Source: Bradyrhizobium diazoefficiens USDA 110
GTDB taxonomy: Bacteria > Pseudomonadota > Alphaproteobacteria > Rhizobiales > Xanthobacteraceae
Reading direction: 5' to 3'
Length of the DNA stretch: 64,000 nt
NCBI RefSeq assembly: GCF_000011365.1
Contig: NC_004463.1
Location: forward strand, 8,046,001 to 8,110,000
The notes under the pieces were generated by a model that was not told the origin of the DNA, did not search any database, and saw nothing but the letters and a program-made list of their open reading frames with translations. Numbering within the stretch: the stretch's first letter is position 1; each line of letters opens with the position of its first letter. This document shows positions 35,181-45,415 of the stretch, piece after piece. A program made the position numbers and the translations under genes.

Positions 35181-35323
35181 GTCGTCCTGGCGAAAGCCAG
35201 GACCCATAGCCACCGAACTCAGTTTGGCGAAGGCGGGCAGTTACTCAGCCAATGCAAGTGACTGAGAGCCGTCGTAACAATTACTCCCTGAGGTAATGGG
35301 TCCTGGCTTTCGCCAGGACGACG
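35181..35323. repeat. Dispersed palindromic repeat, family B, copy 1
   Basis: GTCGTCCTGGCGAAAGCCAG at the left end is the inverse of the right end (CTGGCTTTCGCCAGGACGAC). The middle is less conserved. A second copy is at 45236..45352. It lies between convergent genes. Confidence 0.85.
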
Positions 35324-35355
35324 ATGGGGAGTGCCCTCGCAGCCGTCTCCCACCC

Positions 35356-36162
35356 TCATTGCCCCGCCAGCCGATCGGCAAAATAGCCGATCGTCTTGCG
35401 ATAGATCACCGCCCTGTTCCACTCCCGCATCGCCTCGAAATTGGCGGTGCCTTCGCCGTAGGGCTGGCCCATCTTGAAGCCGCTGGTGTGGAGCAGGTTC
35501 GCGGTCGAGGCGAGCACGTCGGGCACGCTGTGGCGCAGGTCGACGTGACCGTCGCCGTCGAAATCGACGCCGTACTTGATGTAGGACGACGGCAGGAACT
35601 GGGTTTGGCCGATCTCGCCGGCATAGGCGCCGATCAGGTCGCGCAGCGGCAGGTCGCCGCGCTGCACGATCTTGAGGGCGGCGAGCAGCTCGCCCTGGAA
35701 CAGATCGGTGCGGCGGCAGTCATGCGCGAGCGTCGCCAGCGTGCGGATCACCGGCAGCTTGCCGATGTCGCCCTTGCCAAAATCGCTCTCCAGCCCCCAG
35801 ATCGCAACCAGGATATAGCGGGGTACGCCGAACTGCTGCTCGATGCGCGAGAGCAGCGCGGCGTGACGCTGCAACAGCGCCTTGCCGCCATTGATGCGGC
35901 CCGGCCCGACGCGGGTCGAAACATACTGCTCAAAGCTCTTGTTGAAGGTGTAGCGCTGGCGCCGGTCGAAGGCGAGCACGGCGCCGTCCTGGGTGATGCC
36001 GCTGAACGCCGCACTGGTCACGCTCGCCGAGACGCCGGCTCCTTGCGCTTCCGAGGCCATGCCGGCGACGAAGCCGTTGAAGTCGCCGCCGCAGCGCGCG
36101 GCCTGGGCCGGGCCGCCGGCCAGACCAACGAAGCAAGCGGCGGCCAGAGCGTATCTCAGCAT
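35356..36162 (-). CDS. Lytic murein transglycosylase (MltB-like)
   Basis: A 268-residue periplasmic enzyme that cleaves peptidoglycan glycan strands with formation of 1,6-anhydroMurNAc. Signal peptide about 1-21. The catalytic Glu125 lies in AIWGLESDFGK, and the family blocks YAGEIGQTQFLPSSYIKY (in part), VDFDGDGHVDL and FEAMREWNRA are all present. It is a single-domain SLT_2 type without a peptidoglycan-binding tail. Its upstream region has no other gene. Confidence 0.92.
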   Translation of the reverse strand: MLRYALAAACFVGLAGGPAQAARCGGDFNGFVAGMASEAQGAGVSASVTSAAFSGITQDGAVLAFDRRQRYTFNKSFEQYVSTRVGPGRINGGKALLQRHAALLSRIEQQFGVPRYILVAIWGLESDFGKGDIGKLPVIRTLATLAHDCRRTDLFQGELLAALKIVQRGDLPLRDLIGAYAGEIGQTQFLPSSYIKYGVDFDGDGHVDLRHSVPDVLASTANLLHTSGFKMGQPYGEGTANFEAMREWNRAVIYRKTIGYFADRLAGQ

Positions 36163-36318
36163 GTCGAGCGATCCCCCAAAATCCCAGTGCGAAGCAGCGC
36201 GCGATCATGCCCGGGAAAGCGGCAACCGTCAAAGCGGCGCGCTTGATCCGCATCAACGTGTCTCACGCCCCGCTTTCTAGATTGAGCGAAACACGAGAGC
36301 CTCCCAGGAGACTAGCCT

Positions 36319-36846
36319 ATGACCGGAATTACCTTGACCGCCGAGCAGATCCGCAATGCGCCCGCCTTGGTGCGGCAATGGATCGAGCAGGAGGTGATCA
36401 CCTCGCTCGGCCTTGCACCGCGGACGCCTGCGGCCGCGCCGCCGCAGGCCGCCCATCTCGTCGCCTGCAGCGTGGAGGACATGGCCGGCGTGCTTGAGCA
36501 TGTCCGCGGCGTGTTTCCCGCCGTGAACGTGCTGTTCGAGCTCGGCCGTCCCGGCATAAGCATCGGCCAGCCCGCAGTGATGACGTTCCGCCTGATGGAC
36601 ATCCTGCATCACACCCGCCTGCAGGACGTCGGCCAGGTCATGACCTGCCTGGAGATGCTGAACCAGGCACTGACCGAGGTGAGGAAAGACCCATCGGTGC
36701 GGTTCTGCGGCTTCGACAATGAGGGCCATTGCCTGATCGCGCCGCAGACCCAGACCAGCATCGCAACGCTGTGGCAGACCATGATGGAACGCCAGCAGGC
36801 GGCGCAGGCGCCCGAGGCCGGCAGCCGGATTGCACCGGCGGCTTGA
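36319..36846 (+). CDS. Conserved hypothetical protein
   Basis: A 175-residue soluble protein with GTA-free helical pattern: ITLTAEQIRNAPALVRQWIE at the N-terminus, a Pro/Ala linker at about 34-44, and a C-terminal domain with FRLMDILHHTRLQDVGQVM (in part) and FCGFDNEGHCLIAP. CAGGAG lies 8 nt before ATG 36319. I do not recognise the family. It stands between two unrelated envelope genes. Confidence 0.65.
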   Translation: MTGITLTAEQIRNAPALVRQWIEQEVITSLGLAPRTPAAAPPQAAHLVACSVEDMAGVLEHVRGVFPAVNVLFELGRPGISIGQPAVMTFRLMDILHHTRLQDVGQVMTCLEMLNQALTEVRKDPSVRFCGFDNEGHCLIAPQTQTSIATLWQTMMERQQAAQAPEAGSRIAPAA

Positions 36847-36886
36847 AACGGGCGGCGGCTTTCCGGACAATCGGCAAGGGAATGGG

Positions 36887-36906
36887 CCGCCGGTGAGAAC
36901 CGGCGG
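36887..36906 (+). other. Hairpin in the leader of the OmpA-like gene
   Basis: CCGCCGG and CCGGCGG enclose TGAGAA, 55 nt before the ATG at 36961. It is perfect but short, and its surroundings only loosely resemble a B12-box; see rejected items. Confidence 0.4.
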
Positions 36907-36960
36907 TATGGTGCAGGCGACTAACGTCTGCGCCCCCTCCTCAACCGATAGAGAGTGCCG

Positions 36961-37905
36961 ATGCCCGCGCCGCGAAACATCCCCGGATCGCTCGTCCTTG
37001 CCGCCCTGCTCTGCCTTCTCGCCGTCACCACCGCGACCGCGCAGACGCGCGATGTCGCCGGCAGCCGCGACTATCCCGGCATCGGCCGGTTCGCCGGCAG
37101 CGTCATCACCGGCTATGTGGTGAAGGATTTTGACGCCGCGCGGATGCAGGCGGCCGCCTTCAAGGACGGCCAGCCGACCGATGCGCGGCGGCTCGAGGGC
37201 CGCGTTGTCCGCATCGCCTATCGCACCAATCCTGGTCCCTCGATCCTGGAAGTGTCGCGCAATTTCGAGACGCAGCTCGCGAAAGCCGGCTTCGAGACCC
37301 TGCTCGCCTGCGACACCGACGCCTGCGGCGCCATTCCCTTCACGGAAAACATCGACACGCTGCCGATCCCGCAGATGTGGGTCGACGGCTTCAACTACCG
37401 CTACTTTGCCGGCCGCAAGAGCGAAGGCGGGCGCGAGACCTATGCCAGCGTCATCGTCAGTCAGAACAACCAGGATATCTATGCGCAGGTCACCGTCGCC
37501 GAGCTCGGCGCCATCGCGAACAAGATGGTCGATGCCGCCGCGATGGCGAAGGGCCTGGGCGAGACCGGCCACATCGCGCTCTACGGCATCTATTTCGACA
37601 CCGACAAGGCCGTGCTGAAGCCGGAGAGCCGCCCGACGCTGGAGCAGATCGCAAAGCTCCTGACCAGCCAGCCGCAGCTCAACGTCTTCATCGTCGGCCA
37701 CACCGACAGCCAGGGCGCCTACGAGTACAATCTCGACCTGTCGAAACGCCGCGCCGAAGCGGTCGCCGCCGAACTCGCGAAGAGCTTCCGCATCGCGCAG
37801 GCGAGACTGCGCACCGCCGGCGTCGGCCTGCTCGCGCCAGTCGGCTCGAACGCGACGGACGCCGGCCGCGCGCTGAACCGGCGGGTGGAGCTGGTGGCGC
37901 CGTAA
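36961..37905 (+). CDS. OmpA-family protein with N-terminal DUF4892-like domain
   Basis: A 314-residue exported protein. Signal peptide about 1-28 (LVLAALLCLLAVTTATAQ). Residues about 35-195 resemble DUF4892, a periplasmic domain of unknown role. Residues about 205-314 are an OmpA C-terminal peptidoglycan-binding domain with GHTDSQGAYEYNLDLSKRRA (in part; TD at 248-249) and NRRVEL at the end. An OmpA-like domain suggests anchoring to the cell wall. An in-frame GTG two codons upstream is possible. Confidence 0.85.
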   Translation: MPAPRNIPGSLVLAALLCLLAVTTATAQTRDVAGSRDYPGIGRFAGSVITGYVVKDFDAARMQAAAFKDGQPTDARRLEGRVVRIAYRTNPGPSILEVSRNFETQLAKAGFETLLACDTDACGAIPFTENIDTLPIPQMWVDGFNYRYFAGRKSEGGRETYASVIVSQNNQDIYAQVTVAELGAIANKMVDAAAMAKGLGETGHIALYGIYFDTDKAVLKPESRPTLEQIAKLLTSQPQLNVFIVGHTDSQGAYEYNLDLSKRRAEAVAAELAKSFRIAQARLRTAGVGLLAPVGSNATDAGRALNRRVELVAP

Positions 37906-37917
37906 CGCCCAACGCTC

Positions 37918-38019
37918 GTCATTCCGGGGCGCCCGAAGGGCGAATCCGGAATCCATCACGCAGCAGAGTTGGCGGGTAAATAGATTCCGGGCTCGCGCTA
38001 ACGCGCGCCCCGGAATGAC
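37918..38019. repeat. Dispersed palindromic repeat, family A
   Basis: Ends are GTCATTCCGGGGCGC and GCGCCCCGGAATGAC; an inner pair GGAATCCAT and ATAGATTCCGGG is also partly inverted. Lies after the OmpA-like gene. Confidence 0.85.
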
Positions 38020-38100
38020 GGATGAGAGAGTTACCGCTATAGTATCGATGCTCGCGCGGCGCCGTCAGTGGTGCGTTGAGCCAGCATGAGGCGAACCGCC

Positions 38101-38448
38101 ATGCCCAACAATCAGCAACCTAAACCAACCCGCCCCGCCCTGCTGCGCATCCCGCTCTTCCGCCTGCTCGCCATCAACCTCGCGATCGGCGCCTGCGCCG
38201 CGGCGCTTCTCGTCGGCGGCCTGCTCTGGCTCAACCCCGGGCATCTGCGCGAGCTGATCCTCGCCGACCGCGCAGGCGGCGTTGCGCTTGTTCTGCTGCT
38301 CGCTTCGTTCCTCATCACCTTCGGTTCCGCCGCGATGGGCAGCGCGATCATGGCGCAGGGACGTAAGGAGGATGATAGCGGGCGCGGCGGCGGACACCAA
38401 TCGCCGCTCGCCGTCCAGGAACTGGCGCAGCGCAGGCGCACGCATTGA
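38101..38448 (+). CDS. Small two-helix membrane protein
   Basis: A 115-residue protein with helices LLAINLAIGACAAALLVGGLLWL and GVALVLLLASFLITFGSAAMGSAIM, and charged ends. The ATG at 38101 is used rather than an in-frame codon at 38086. Conserved-looking in Bradyrhizobium-type genomes, function unknown. After it comes a 517-bp stretch without a protein gene. Confidence 0.65.
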   Translation: MPNNQQPKPTRPALLRIPLFRLLAINLAIGACAAALLVGGLLWLNPGHLRELILADRAGGVALVLLLASFLITFGSAAMGSAIMAQGRKEDDSGRGGGHQSPLAVQELAQRRRTH

Positions 38449-38692
38449 GATGTGCACCGCGAAGATGGAACTCGTCCGCACCGGATCACATTGTCGGCAC
38501 GCAGACGGGAACACGTGCAGCCCGACGCGCCTCGCTACAAGCGCGTAATTCTCGCTGCATCGCGAGAGCGGACAAGATGAACAAAGTGATTTTATAGTCC
38601 AAGCAATTGTTTCGGCGCGCATCGAAACCAGAGATCGCGATCGACGCATATCTGATGCGCTCACTGCGACACCAACGCTGCGGCGATTTATC

Positions 38693-38721
38693 TTGCCACG
38701 GCATGGCGCGAGTTATATTAT
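38693..38721 (+). promoter_or_regulatory. Promoter of candidate small RNA
   Basis: TTGCCA (38693..38698) and TATTAT (38716..38721) are separated by 17 bp, an excellent sigma-70 arrangement by general bacterial standards. Confidence 0.55.
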
Positions 38722-38729
38722 TCTATCCT

Positions 38730-38806
38730 AGGTTGTCGCCCCGCCAGCCCCGGGCGACACTGAAGACCCAAAATAAACGGCGGGCTTTTCGGCCCGCCGT
38801 TTATTG
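38730..38806 (+). ncRNA. Candidate small RNA (about 75 nt)
   Basis: It begins 8-9 nt after a good -10 and ends at an inverted repeat: TAAACGGCGGGC (38774..38785) and GCCCGCCGTTTA (38792..38803) with a T-rich loop. The 5' part can form a second hairpin (GTCGCCC with GGGCGAC). No open frame. The terminator is symmetric and could work in both directions, which weakens the case slightly. Confidence 0.5.
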
Positions 38807-38965
38807 AGGAAGGGCCGCAACGGACCTTACGAAGCGCCGGGCGCATCCATTTCTTGAAATCAGATTTCGCCGATCGATGGCACGGAGACCTCCGCAGGCC
38901 GCGGCTCCATGCTGACAACCCCCAAAGCCATTTGACTATGACGCCCTTATCGACGACAAGCCGCC

Positions 38966-39202
38966 ATGGCCAAGAAACCCGGAACCAATCCCAAAGGCGA
39001 GTTTGCCTTCTTCAACGTCGTCTATGAGGACGGCTCCCAACGCTCCAACCGCCGCGTCCCCGCGGAATTGCTCGGGGGCCTCGAGGGCGACGAGCCCGCC
39101 CGCGGCTTCATCATGGAGCAGGACCGCGAGATCGCCGAAAAATCCGGCCGCCCGCCGCTGGCGATCAAGGAGATCGAGCGGGTGGGGGTGAAGAAGAAGT
39201 AG
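38966..39202 (+). CDS. Small conserved hypothetical protein
   Basis: A 78-residue, highly charged protein: MAKKPGTNPKGEFAFFNVVY at the start, then DGSQRSNRRVPAELLGGLEG and ending ERVGVKKK. The N-terminal beta hairpin pattern (FAFFNVVYEDGSQRSNRRV) suggests a small beta domain. Conserved in the genus by appearance; function unknown. It converges on rpoD with a shared terminator. Confidence 0.7.
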   Translation: MAKKPGTNPKGEFAFFNVVYEDGSQRSNRRVPAELLGGLEGDEPARGFIMEQDREIAEKSGRPPLAIKEIERVGVKKK

Positions 39203-39240
39203 GACTTCGAGCGCGACACGCGACGCGTCAGCACAAACGA

Positions 39241-39269
39241 AAAACGGCGGGCTTTCGGCCCGCCGTTTT
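39241..39269. terminator. Bidirectional terminator between the 78-aa gene and rpoD
   Basis: AAAACGGCGGGC and GCCCGCCGTTTT form a 12-bp stem with loop TTTCG. The arm ends in A4/T4, so it can serve both the plus-strand gene and rpoD on the minus strand. Confidence 0.8.
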
Positions 39270-39276
39270 CGTCTGG

Positions 39277-39299
39277 ATGCCCGGGTCAGGCCCGGGCAT
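39277..39299. repeat. Short palindromic repeat, family F
   Basis: ATGCCCGGG and CCCGGGCAT with 5 bp between. The same element is at 59646..59668. Confidence 0.7.
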
Positions 39300-39310
39300 G
39301 AGAATCCGAA

Positions 39311-41470
<2,160 letters not shown>

Positions 41471-41844
41471 CCATTGCTCCTAAACGCGTTTCACACAGAC
41501 GTTCGCCGCGCCTGCCTGAAATCACTTGAACCTGTTGCTCGACGCTCTCGCTTCGTCAGCTCTCGACACGGAAAGGGCGGCGCGCACATCTCTCGCCACC
41601 CCCAACTTTCTCTCGCCGGATTTGCCTAACGCTTCGTGAGCCTCTTTGTCGCAGCGGATGCAGGTGTAGTGCCAACAGTTCTCGCGCGGATTCATTCCTG
41701 ACGCGTCTGTTCTGCCTGCGGCCGCCTCTGGGCCAAAGTGCTACAAGACCGTTAAGCCTCGATTAACCCTGTTTTTGCCGCCAAACCATGGATTTGGCGA
41801 GTCTTTTAGCGGTTCCGGCCCCGGCCGTCCGCATGATTCTTTCA
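41471..41844 (-). other. Intergenic region between dnaG and rpoD (374 bp)
   Basis: Should contain rpoD promoters. A perfect 7-bp inverted repeat (CGCCAAA at 41779, TTTGGCG at 41793, spacer 7) lies 46 bp after the dnaG stop in the minus sense; no U-tract follows on that strand. No gene was seen. Confidence 0.5.
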
Positions 41845-43845
41845 TCACACGCTCTTCTGGAACCGGCCCGACAGCTCGCCAAAACCCTCGATCAGGGCCT
41901 CGGTGCCGTCGACTTCGCCTATCCGAGCCTTGACGTCACGCAGCCACGCCAAATTGGCCTCGCTGGGGTCCTCCCCCAAGGCCAGCTCGGCGTCCTTCAG
42001 CTCTCTAAGTAGTGAATGCCATTGCCGATGCAAGGCAACCAGCTGATGCCAAGTGGAGAGAACGTCGTCCCGTGCCGCGCCTTCCCGCGCGCCCCACACC
42101 GCCGCGGTCGTGATGCCATTCTCAACCCTTTGAAGAAGCTGAGAAAATCCTCCCTTTTCGATGTCGGCCCGCATCTTCTCGGCCAGCTCGCCAGGGTCCG
42201 GCGAGTGGTGATGGTCGTTGGCGAAAGCGGCGATAATGCCGGCGCGGAGCTTGTGGGCCTCCGGATGGGCGAATTCCAGGGCGGCCACCTCCTCGAGGTG
42301 CTCATGCAGCAGCCAGGGGTGGTTGATCAGGCATTGCAGGATCAGGGCCTCCCTGCGGGAGATGACGCTGCGCTGGCCCTTCATGATCGGGCTCGTCGCG
42401 AGCTGGGGGCTCGCCGCCTGGTAAGGGCCGGAGGGTAGCGGGGTGGGGCCGGGCGCGCCGCGGAACCCCTGGCCGCCGAATCGATTCGCCTGCCCGCCGC
42501 TCCGCGGCTGGAACGGGCGGCCGCCCTGACCGGGGCGGAAATTGCCACGGCCGGCAAAGCCGCCGCGGCCGCTCTCGGGCGCAAACGTACGCTGAAGCCG
42601 CTCGGCAAGGTCCTGGCGATAATAGCGCCGCACCACCTCGTCGCGAATGCCGCCCGCGAGCTCCTTGATGCGCGCCTCCAGTGCAGCGCGCCGCTCGGGC
42701 GTTGCAAAATTGCCGCCTTCGAGCTCGCGCGACCAGAGCATGTCGGCGAGCGGACGCGCCGCCGCGATCACCTCTTCCATCGCGCCACGCCCACCGGAGC
42801 GGACGAGATCGTCGGGGTCCTGCCCTTCCGGCAGCAGCGCAAAGCGCAGGCTCTTTCCGGGACTGAGGAATGGCAACGCGAGGTCCGCAGCACGATAGGC
42901 CGCCTTCTGCCCGGCCCTGTCGCCGTCGAAGCAGAGGATCGGCTCGTCCGCCATCTTCCAGAGCAGCGCGAGCTGGTTTTCGGTGAGCGCGGTGCCGAGC
43001 GGCGCCACGCTGCCTGCAAAGCCCGCGGTGACCATCGCGATGACGTCGACATAGCCTTCGACCACGATCAGCGTGCTGCCGTCATGCGTGGCTTTGCGCG
43101 CGGTCTGGTGGTTGTAGAGATTGTCGCCCTTGTGGAAGAGCGGCGTCTCCGGCGAGTTCAGATATTTGGCCGGAACGTCCTTCTCCAGCGCGCGTCCGCC
43201 GAAGGCGATGACGCGGCCGCGCAGATCGGTGATCGGAAACATCACGCGATCGCGGAAACGGTCATAGGGCACGGGAATATCGTCGCCGCCGATCAGCAGG
43301 CCGGTCTCGACCATGTCGTCGACGGAGACGCCGAGCTTGCCGAGATGCTCCTTCAGCGCGAAGCGATCGGGCGAGGCATAGCCGAGGCGGAACTGCAATT
43401 GCGTCGCCGGCGAGATGGCGCGATCGGCGAGATAGCCGCGCGCCTTGGCGCCGACGCGCGAAGCCAGCGTTTCGGCGAAATACTTTGCCGCGAGATCCAT
43501 GACGTCATGCAGCGAGCGGCGCCGCTGCTCCTGGCGCGCCGCATCGGGCGTCACCGCCGGCAGCGGCAGGCCCGCCATGCTCGCAAGCCGCTCGACCGCC
43601 TCTGCGAACGGCAGGCCGTCGGTCTCCATCACGAAGGTGATGATGTCGCCGTGCTTGCCGGAGGAGAAGTCGTGGTAAAAACCCTTCTGGTCGTTGACGT
43701 AGAAGGACGGCGTCTTCTCCTGCTGGAACGGCGACAGCCCCTTCCACTCCCGTCCGGCCTTCTTCAGCTTGACGCGCTTGCCTACGACTTCGGAAACCGA
43801 AAGTCGGGCACGCAGCTCGTCGAGGAATTGGGGCGTGAAGCGCAT
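41845..43845 (-). CDS. dnaG: DNA primase DnaG
   Basis: A 666-residue replicative primase. The N-terminal zinc-ribbon domain is present in outline (GLSPFQQEKTPSFYVNDQKG, FYHDFSSGKHGD), but all four zinc ligands are replaced: Ser38, Gln41, Asp59 and Ser62 stand where E. coli has Cys40, His43, Cys61 and Cys64. The catalytic core is intact, with the TOPRIM motif LIVVEGYVDVIAM and FDGDRAGQKAA. A linker at about 430-490 is rich in Gly, Arg, Pro and Phe (RGGFAGRGNFRPGQGGRPF). The C-terminal helicase-binding domain follows. Confidence 0.97.
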   Translation of the reverse strand: MRFTPQFLDELRARLSVSEVVGKRVKLKKAGREWKGLSPFQQEKTPSFYVNDQKGFYHDFSSGKHGDIITFVMETDGLPFAEAVERLASMAGLPLPAVTPDAARQEQRRRSLHDVMDLAAKYFAETLASRVGAKARGYLADRAISPATQLQFRLGYASPDRFALKEHLGKLGVSVDDMVETGLLIGGDDIPVPYDRFRDRVMFPITDLRGRVIAFGGRALEKDVPAKYLNSPETPLFHKGDNLYNHQTARKATHDGSTLIVVEGYVDVIAMVTAGFAGSVAPLGTALTENQLALLWKMADEPILCFDGDRAGQKAAYRAADLALPFLSPGKSLRFALLPEGQDPDDLVRSGGRGAMEEVIAAARPLADMLWSRELEGGNFATPERRAALEARIKELAGGIRDEVVRRYYRQDLAERLQRTFAPESGRGGFAGRGNFRPGQGGRPFQPRSGGQANRFGGQGFRGAPGPTPLPSGPYQAASPQLATSPIMKGQRSVISRREALILQCLINHPWLLHEHLEEVAALEFAHPEAHKLRAGIIAAFANDHHHSPDPGELAEKMRADIEKGGFSQLLQRVENGITTAAVWGAREGAARDDVLSTWHQLVALHRQWHSLLRELKDAELALGEDPSEANLAWLRDVKARIGEVDGTEALIEGFGELSGRFQKSV

Positions 43846-44128
43846 GGGGGTGTGTCTAGCGCGAAACCGTGTGAGTCGGGCGAAGGATCAGGGATATAGG
43901 TGCGGCCCGCCCAAAAGTCAGGTTTGTCAGGCTTATCCGGGTTATTCGACCTATGCACAGGCGCCGTCATCCCGAGGCGCCCATCCCGTCCCCCCCCCCG
44001 CGCAATGGCGAAGCCATTGTCGCTGGAGGCGCTCGCCTCTTCGGCGAGCCTCGAAGGGCGACGGAACAGGTGGCCGGGAATGACGCGAAAAGCTTGAACC
44101 TAACCCGGTTCCACGCTTCCATATCCCT
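43846..44128. other. Intergenic region with family C repeat
   Basis: 283 bp between divergent dnaG and the chlorite dismutase gene. It includes the repeat at 43966..44084 and nothing else recognised. Confidence 0.5.
43966..44084. repeat. Dispersed repeat, family C, copy 2
   Basis: Shares CTCGCCTCTTCGGCGAGCCT and TCGAAGGG with the copy at 33627..33750. Ends are GTCATCCCGAG and CGGGAATGAC. Confidence 0.75.
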
Positions 44129-44692
44129 ATGTTCAGGACCTTTCGAGGCGGCCACAGCGGGGGCTGGCGCATTACCTCGATTTCGCCGGTGACGGGCGAG
44201 CCCCTGCCCTTCATGCCGGCGCTGTCGGTCACCGACAGCGAGGCGGTCTCGTTGCCGCTGGTGCCCTCGCGCAATGCTTGGCGGCTTGCCGGCGTGCCCA
44301 GCAGCTTGCGCTACACCGAGCGCGCCGAGAAGCAGCAGCTCGTGGCCGTGCAGGCCGGGCTCGGCCGGCTCGAGGCAACCAGCGCGGCGCTGATCCCGAT
44401 CCGCAAGTCGCAGGCCTGGTGGGAGCTGACGCAGGAAGAGCGCCGCAGGATTTTCGAGGACAGATCGCACCACATCGCCAGCAGCCTGCGCTTCCTGCCC
44501 GCCATCGCGCGGCAGCTCTATCACTGCCGCGACCTCGGCGGCCCCTTCGACTTCCTGACTTGGTTCGAGTTCGCCCCCGCGCACGCCTCGCTGTTCGAGG
44601 AGCTGGTGGCGATGCTCAGGCGCACCGAGGAATGGACTTACGTCGAACGCGAAGTGGACGTGCGCGTGGTCAAGGAAGTGCTGTCGGCCTAA
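44129..44692 (+). CDS. cld: Chlorite dismutase family haem enzyme (short, dimeric type)
   Basis: A 187-residue protein that follows closely the dimeric lineage of chlorite dismutases known from Nitrobacter winogradskyi. The proximal haem His is His115 (in SHHIASSLRFLPAIARQLYH, quoted in part) and the catalytic distal Arg is Arg128, at the same 13-residue spacing. FDFLTWFEFAP and EEWTYVEREVDVR are further matches. The reaction is chlorite to chloride and O2. Whether it detoxifies chlorite in vivo or has another haem role is unknown. It sits alone, with no perchlorate-reduction genes. Confidence 0.9.
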   Translation: MFRTFRGGHSGGWRITSISPVTGEPLPFMPALSVTDSEAVSLPLVPSRNAWRLAGVPSSLRYTERAEKQQLVAVQAGLGRLEATSAALIPIRKSQAWWELTQEERRRIFEDRSHHIASSLRFLPAIARQLYHCRDLGGPFDFLTWFEFAPAHASLFEELVAMLRRTEEWTYVEREVDVRVVKEVLSA

Positions 44693-44777
44693 AGCGCGAA
44701 GAGATCGCGCTTTAGGTTATTTTTTTTGAGCATGATCTTGTCGGAAAACCGCTACGCACTTTTCCGGATCATGCTCT
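44692..44777. repeat. Dispersed repeat, family E (GAGCATGATC...GATCATGCTC)
   Basis: It starts at the cld stop: AAAGCGCG and CGCGCTTT form a stem followed by eight T residues, which can end the cld transcript. Then come GAGCATGATC (44728) and GATCATGCTC (44767) with GGAAAACCG/TTTTCC inside. Elements of this type are common in Rhizobiales. Confidence 0.8.
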
Positions 44778-45174
44778 AGTGCTCCAGGAAGCGCCCCGAC
44801 TCGATGCGGGGCAGATCGGCGACGGGCCAGTTGTAGACATAGGTCCAGGCCTTGCCGGCGGTGCCGTCCGGCAGCGTCACGTCGATCAGCTTGCGCAGAT
44901 ATTCGGTCGGCTCCGGAAACCCCTCGCCGCAGGCCTCGTACATGTCGAGCTCGCGCAGCAGCTCGTCGGGCACGCGCATGTGGAACAGCTCGCCATGGAC
45001 AAGGTCGGACGGCGCATCCGACAGCAGCAAGCCCGGATAATGCTTGATGAGAAAGAGCCGGCCGCGGCAGGTCGCTTTACCCAGAAATTCCGCGTGGCCG
45101 GCAAGCAGCCGCGCCATCGGATGGTCGAAGCCACGCGTCAGGGTGCCATAGACGAAGAGACGATCGGAGGTCAT
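44776..45174 (-). CDS. Gamma-glutamylcyclotransferase-like (AIG2-like) protein
   Basis: A 132-residue protein of the GGCT/AIG2 fold, starting at 45174 (GGAGGT 5 nt upstream). FVYGTLTRG near the N-terminus is the family's substrate-loop motif; an acidic residue for catalysis is expected around the DMYEACGEG segment. HYPGLLLSDAPSDLVHGELF (in part) fits the family. Possible reactions are cleavage of gamma-glutamyl amino acids to 5-oxoproline; the real substrate is not known. Confidence 0.82.
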   Translation of the reverse strand: MTSDRLFVYGTLTRGFDHPMARLLAGHAEFLGKATCRGRLFLIKHYPGLLLSDAPSDLVHGELFHMRVPDELLRELDMYEACGEGFPEPTEYLRKLIDVTLPDGTAGKAWTYVYNWPVADLPRIESGRFLEH

Positions 45175-45235
45175 GGGGTGTCTATAACTGTGAATTTTGC
45201 GGAACGACAGCGTTGCACATTCGATGTCGTCCTGG

Positions 45236-45352
45236 CGAAAGCCAGGACCCATTACCCCAGGGAGCCGTTTGGCGAAGACTCGTCGTTCGGTACGACTACC
45301 GTTCGCAATCGATAGATTCCGCGGTATGGGTCCTGGCTTTCGCCAGGACGAC
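45236..45352. repeat. Dispersed palindromic repeat, family B, copy 2
   Basis: Same ends as 35181..35323: GTCGTCCTGGCGAAAGCCAG and its inverse at the right. The middle differs. Confidence 0.85.
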
Positions 45353-45415
45353 GTTGGAGAGGCGTTGTGCCCGCCTTGCCGCGTAGGCGATCTCGAAGCC
45401 GACTCCGATGTCCAT

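Larger units (their letters stand above)
38449..38965 (+). other. Intergenic region (517 bp) containing a candidate small RNA
   Basis: No protein gene was supported here. The right half holds a promoter-like pair and a terminator hairpin that define the candidate RNA at 38730..38806. The stretch 38450..38690 is lower in GC than its neighbours. Confidence 0.6.

Noticed and set aside
36862..36930. Stretch with GGGAAT, a CCGCCGG-TGAGAA-CCGGCGG hairpin, resembling part of a cobalamin riboswitch
   Set aside because: Too short, the rest of the B12 fold is missing, and the downstream OmpA-like gene has no B12 link.
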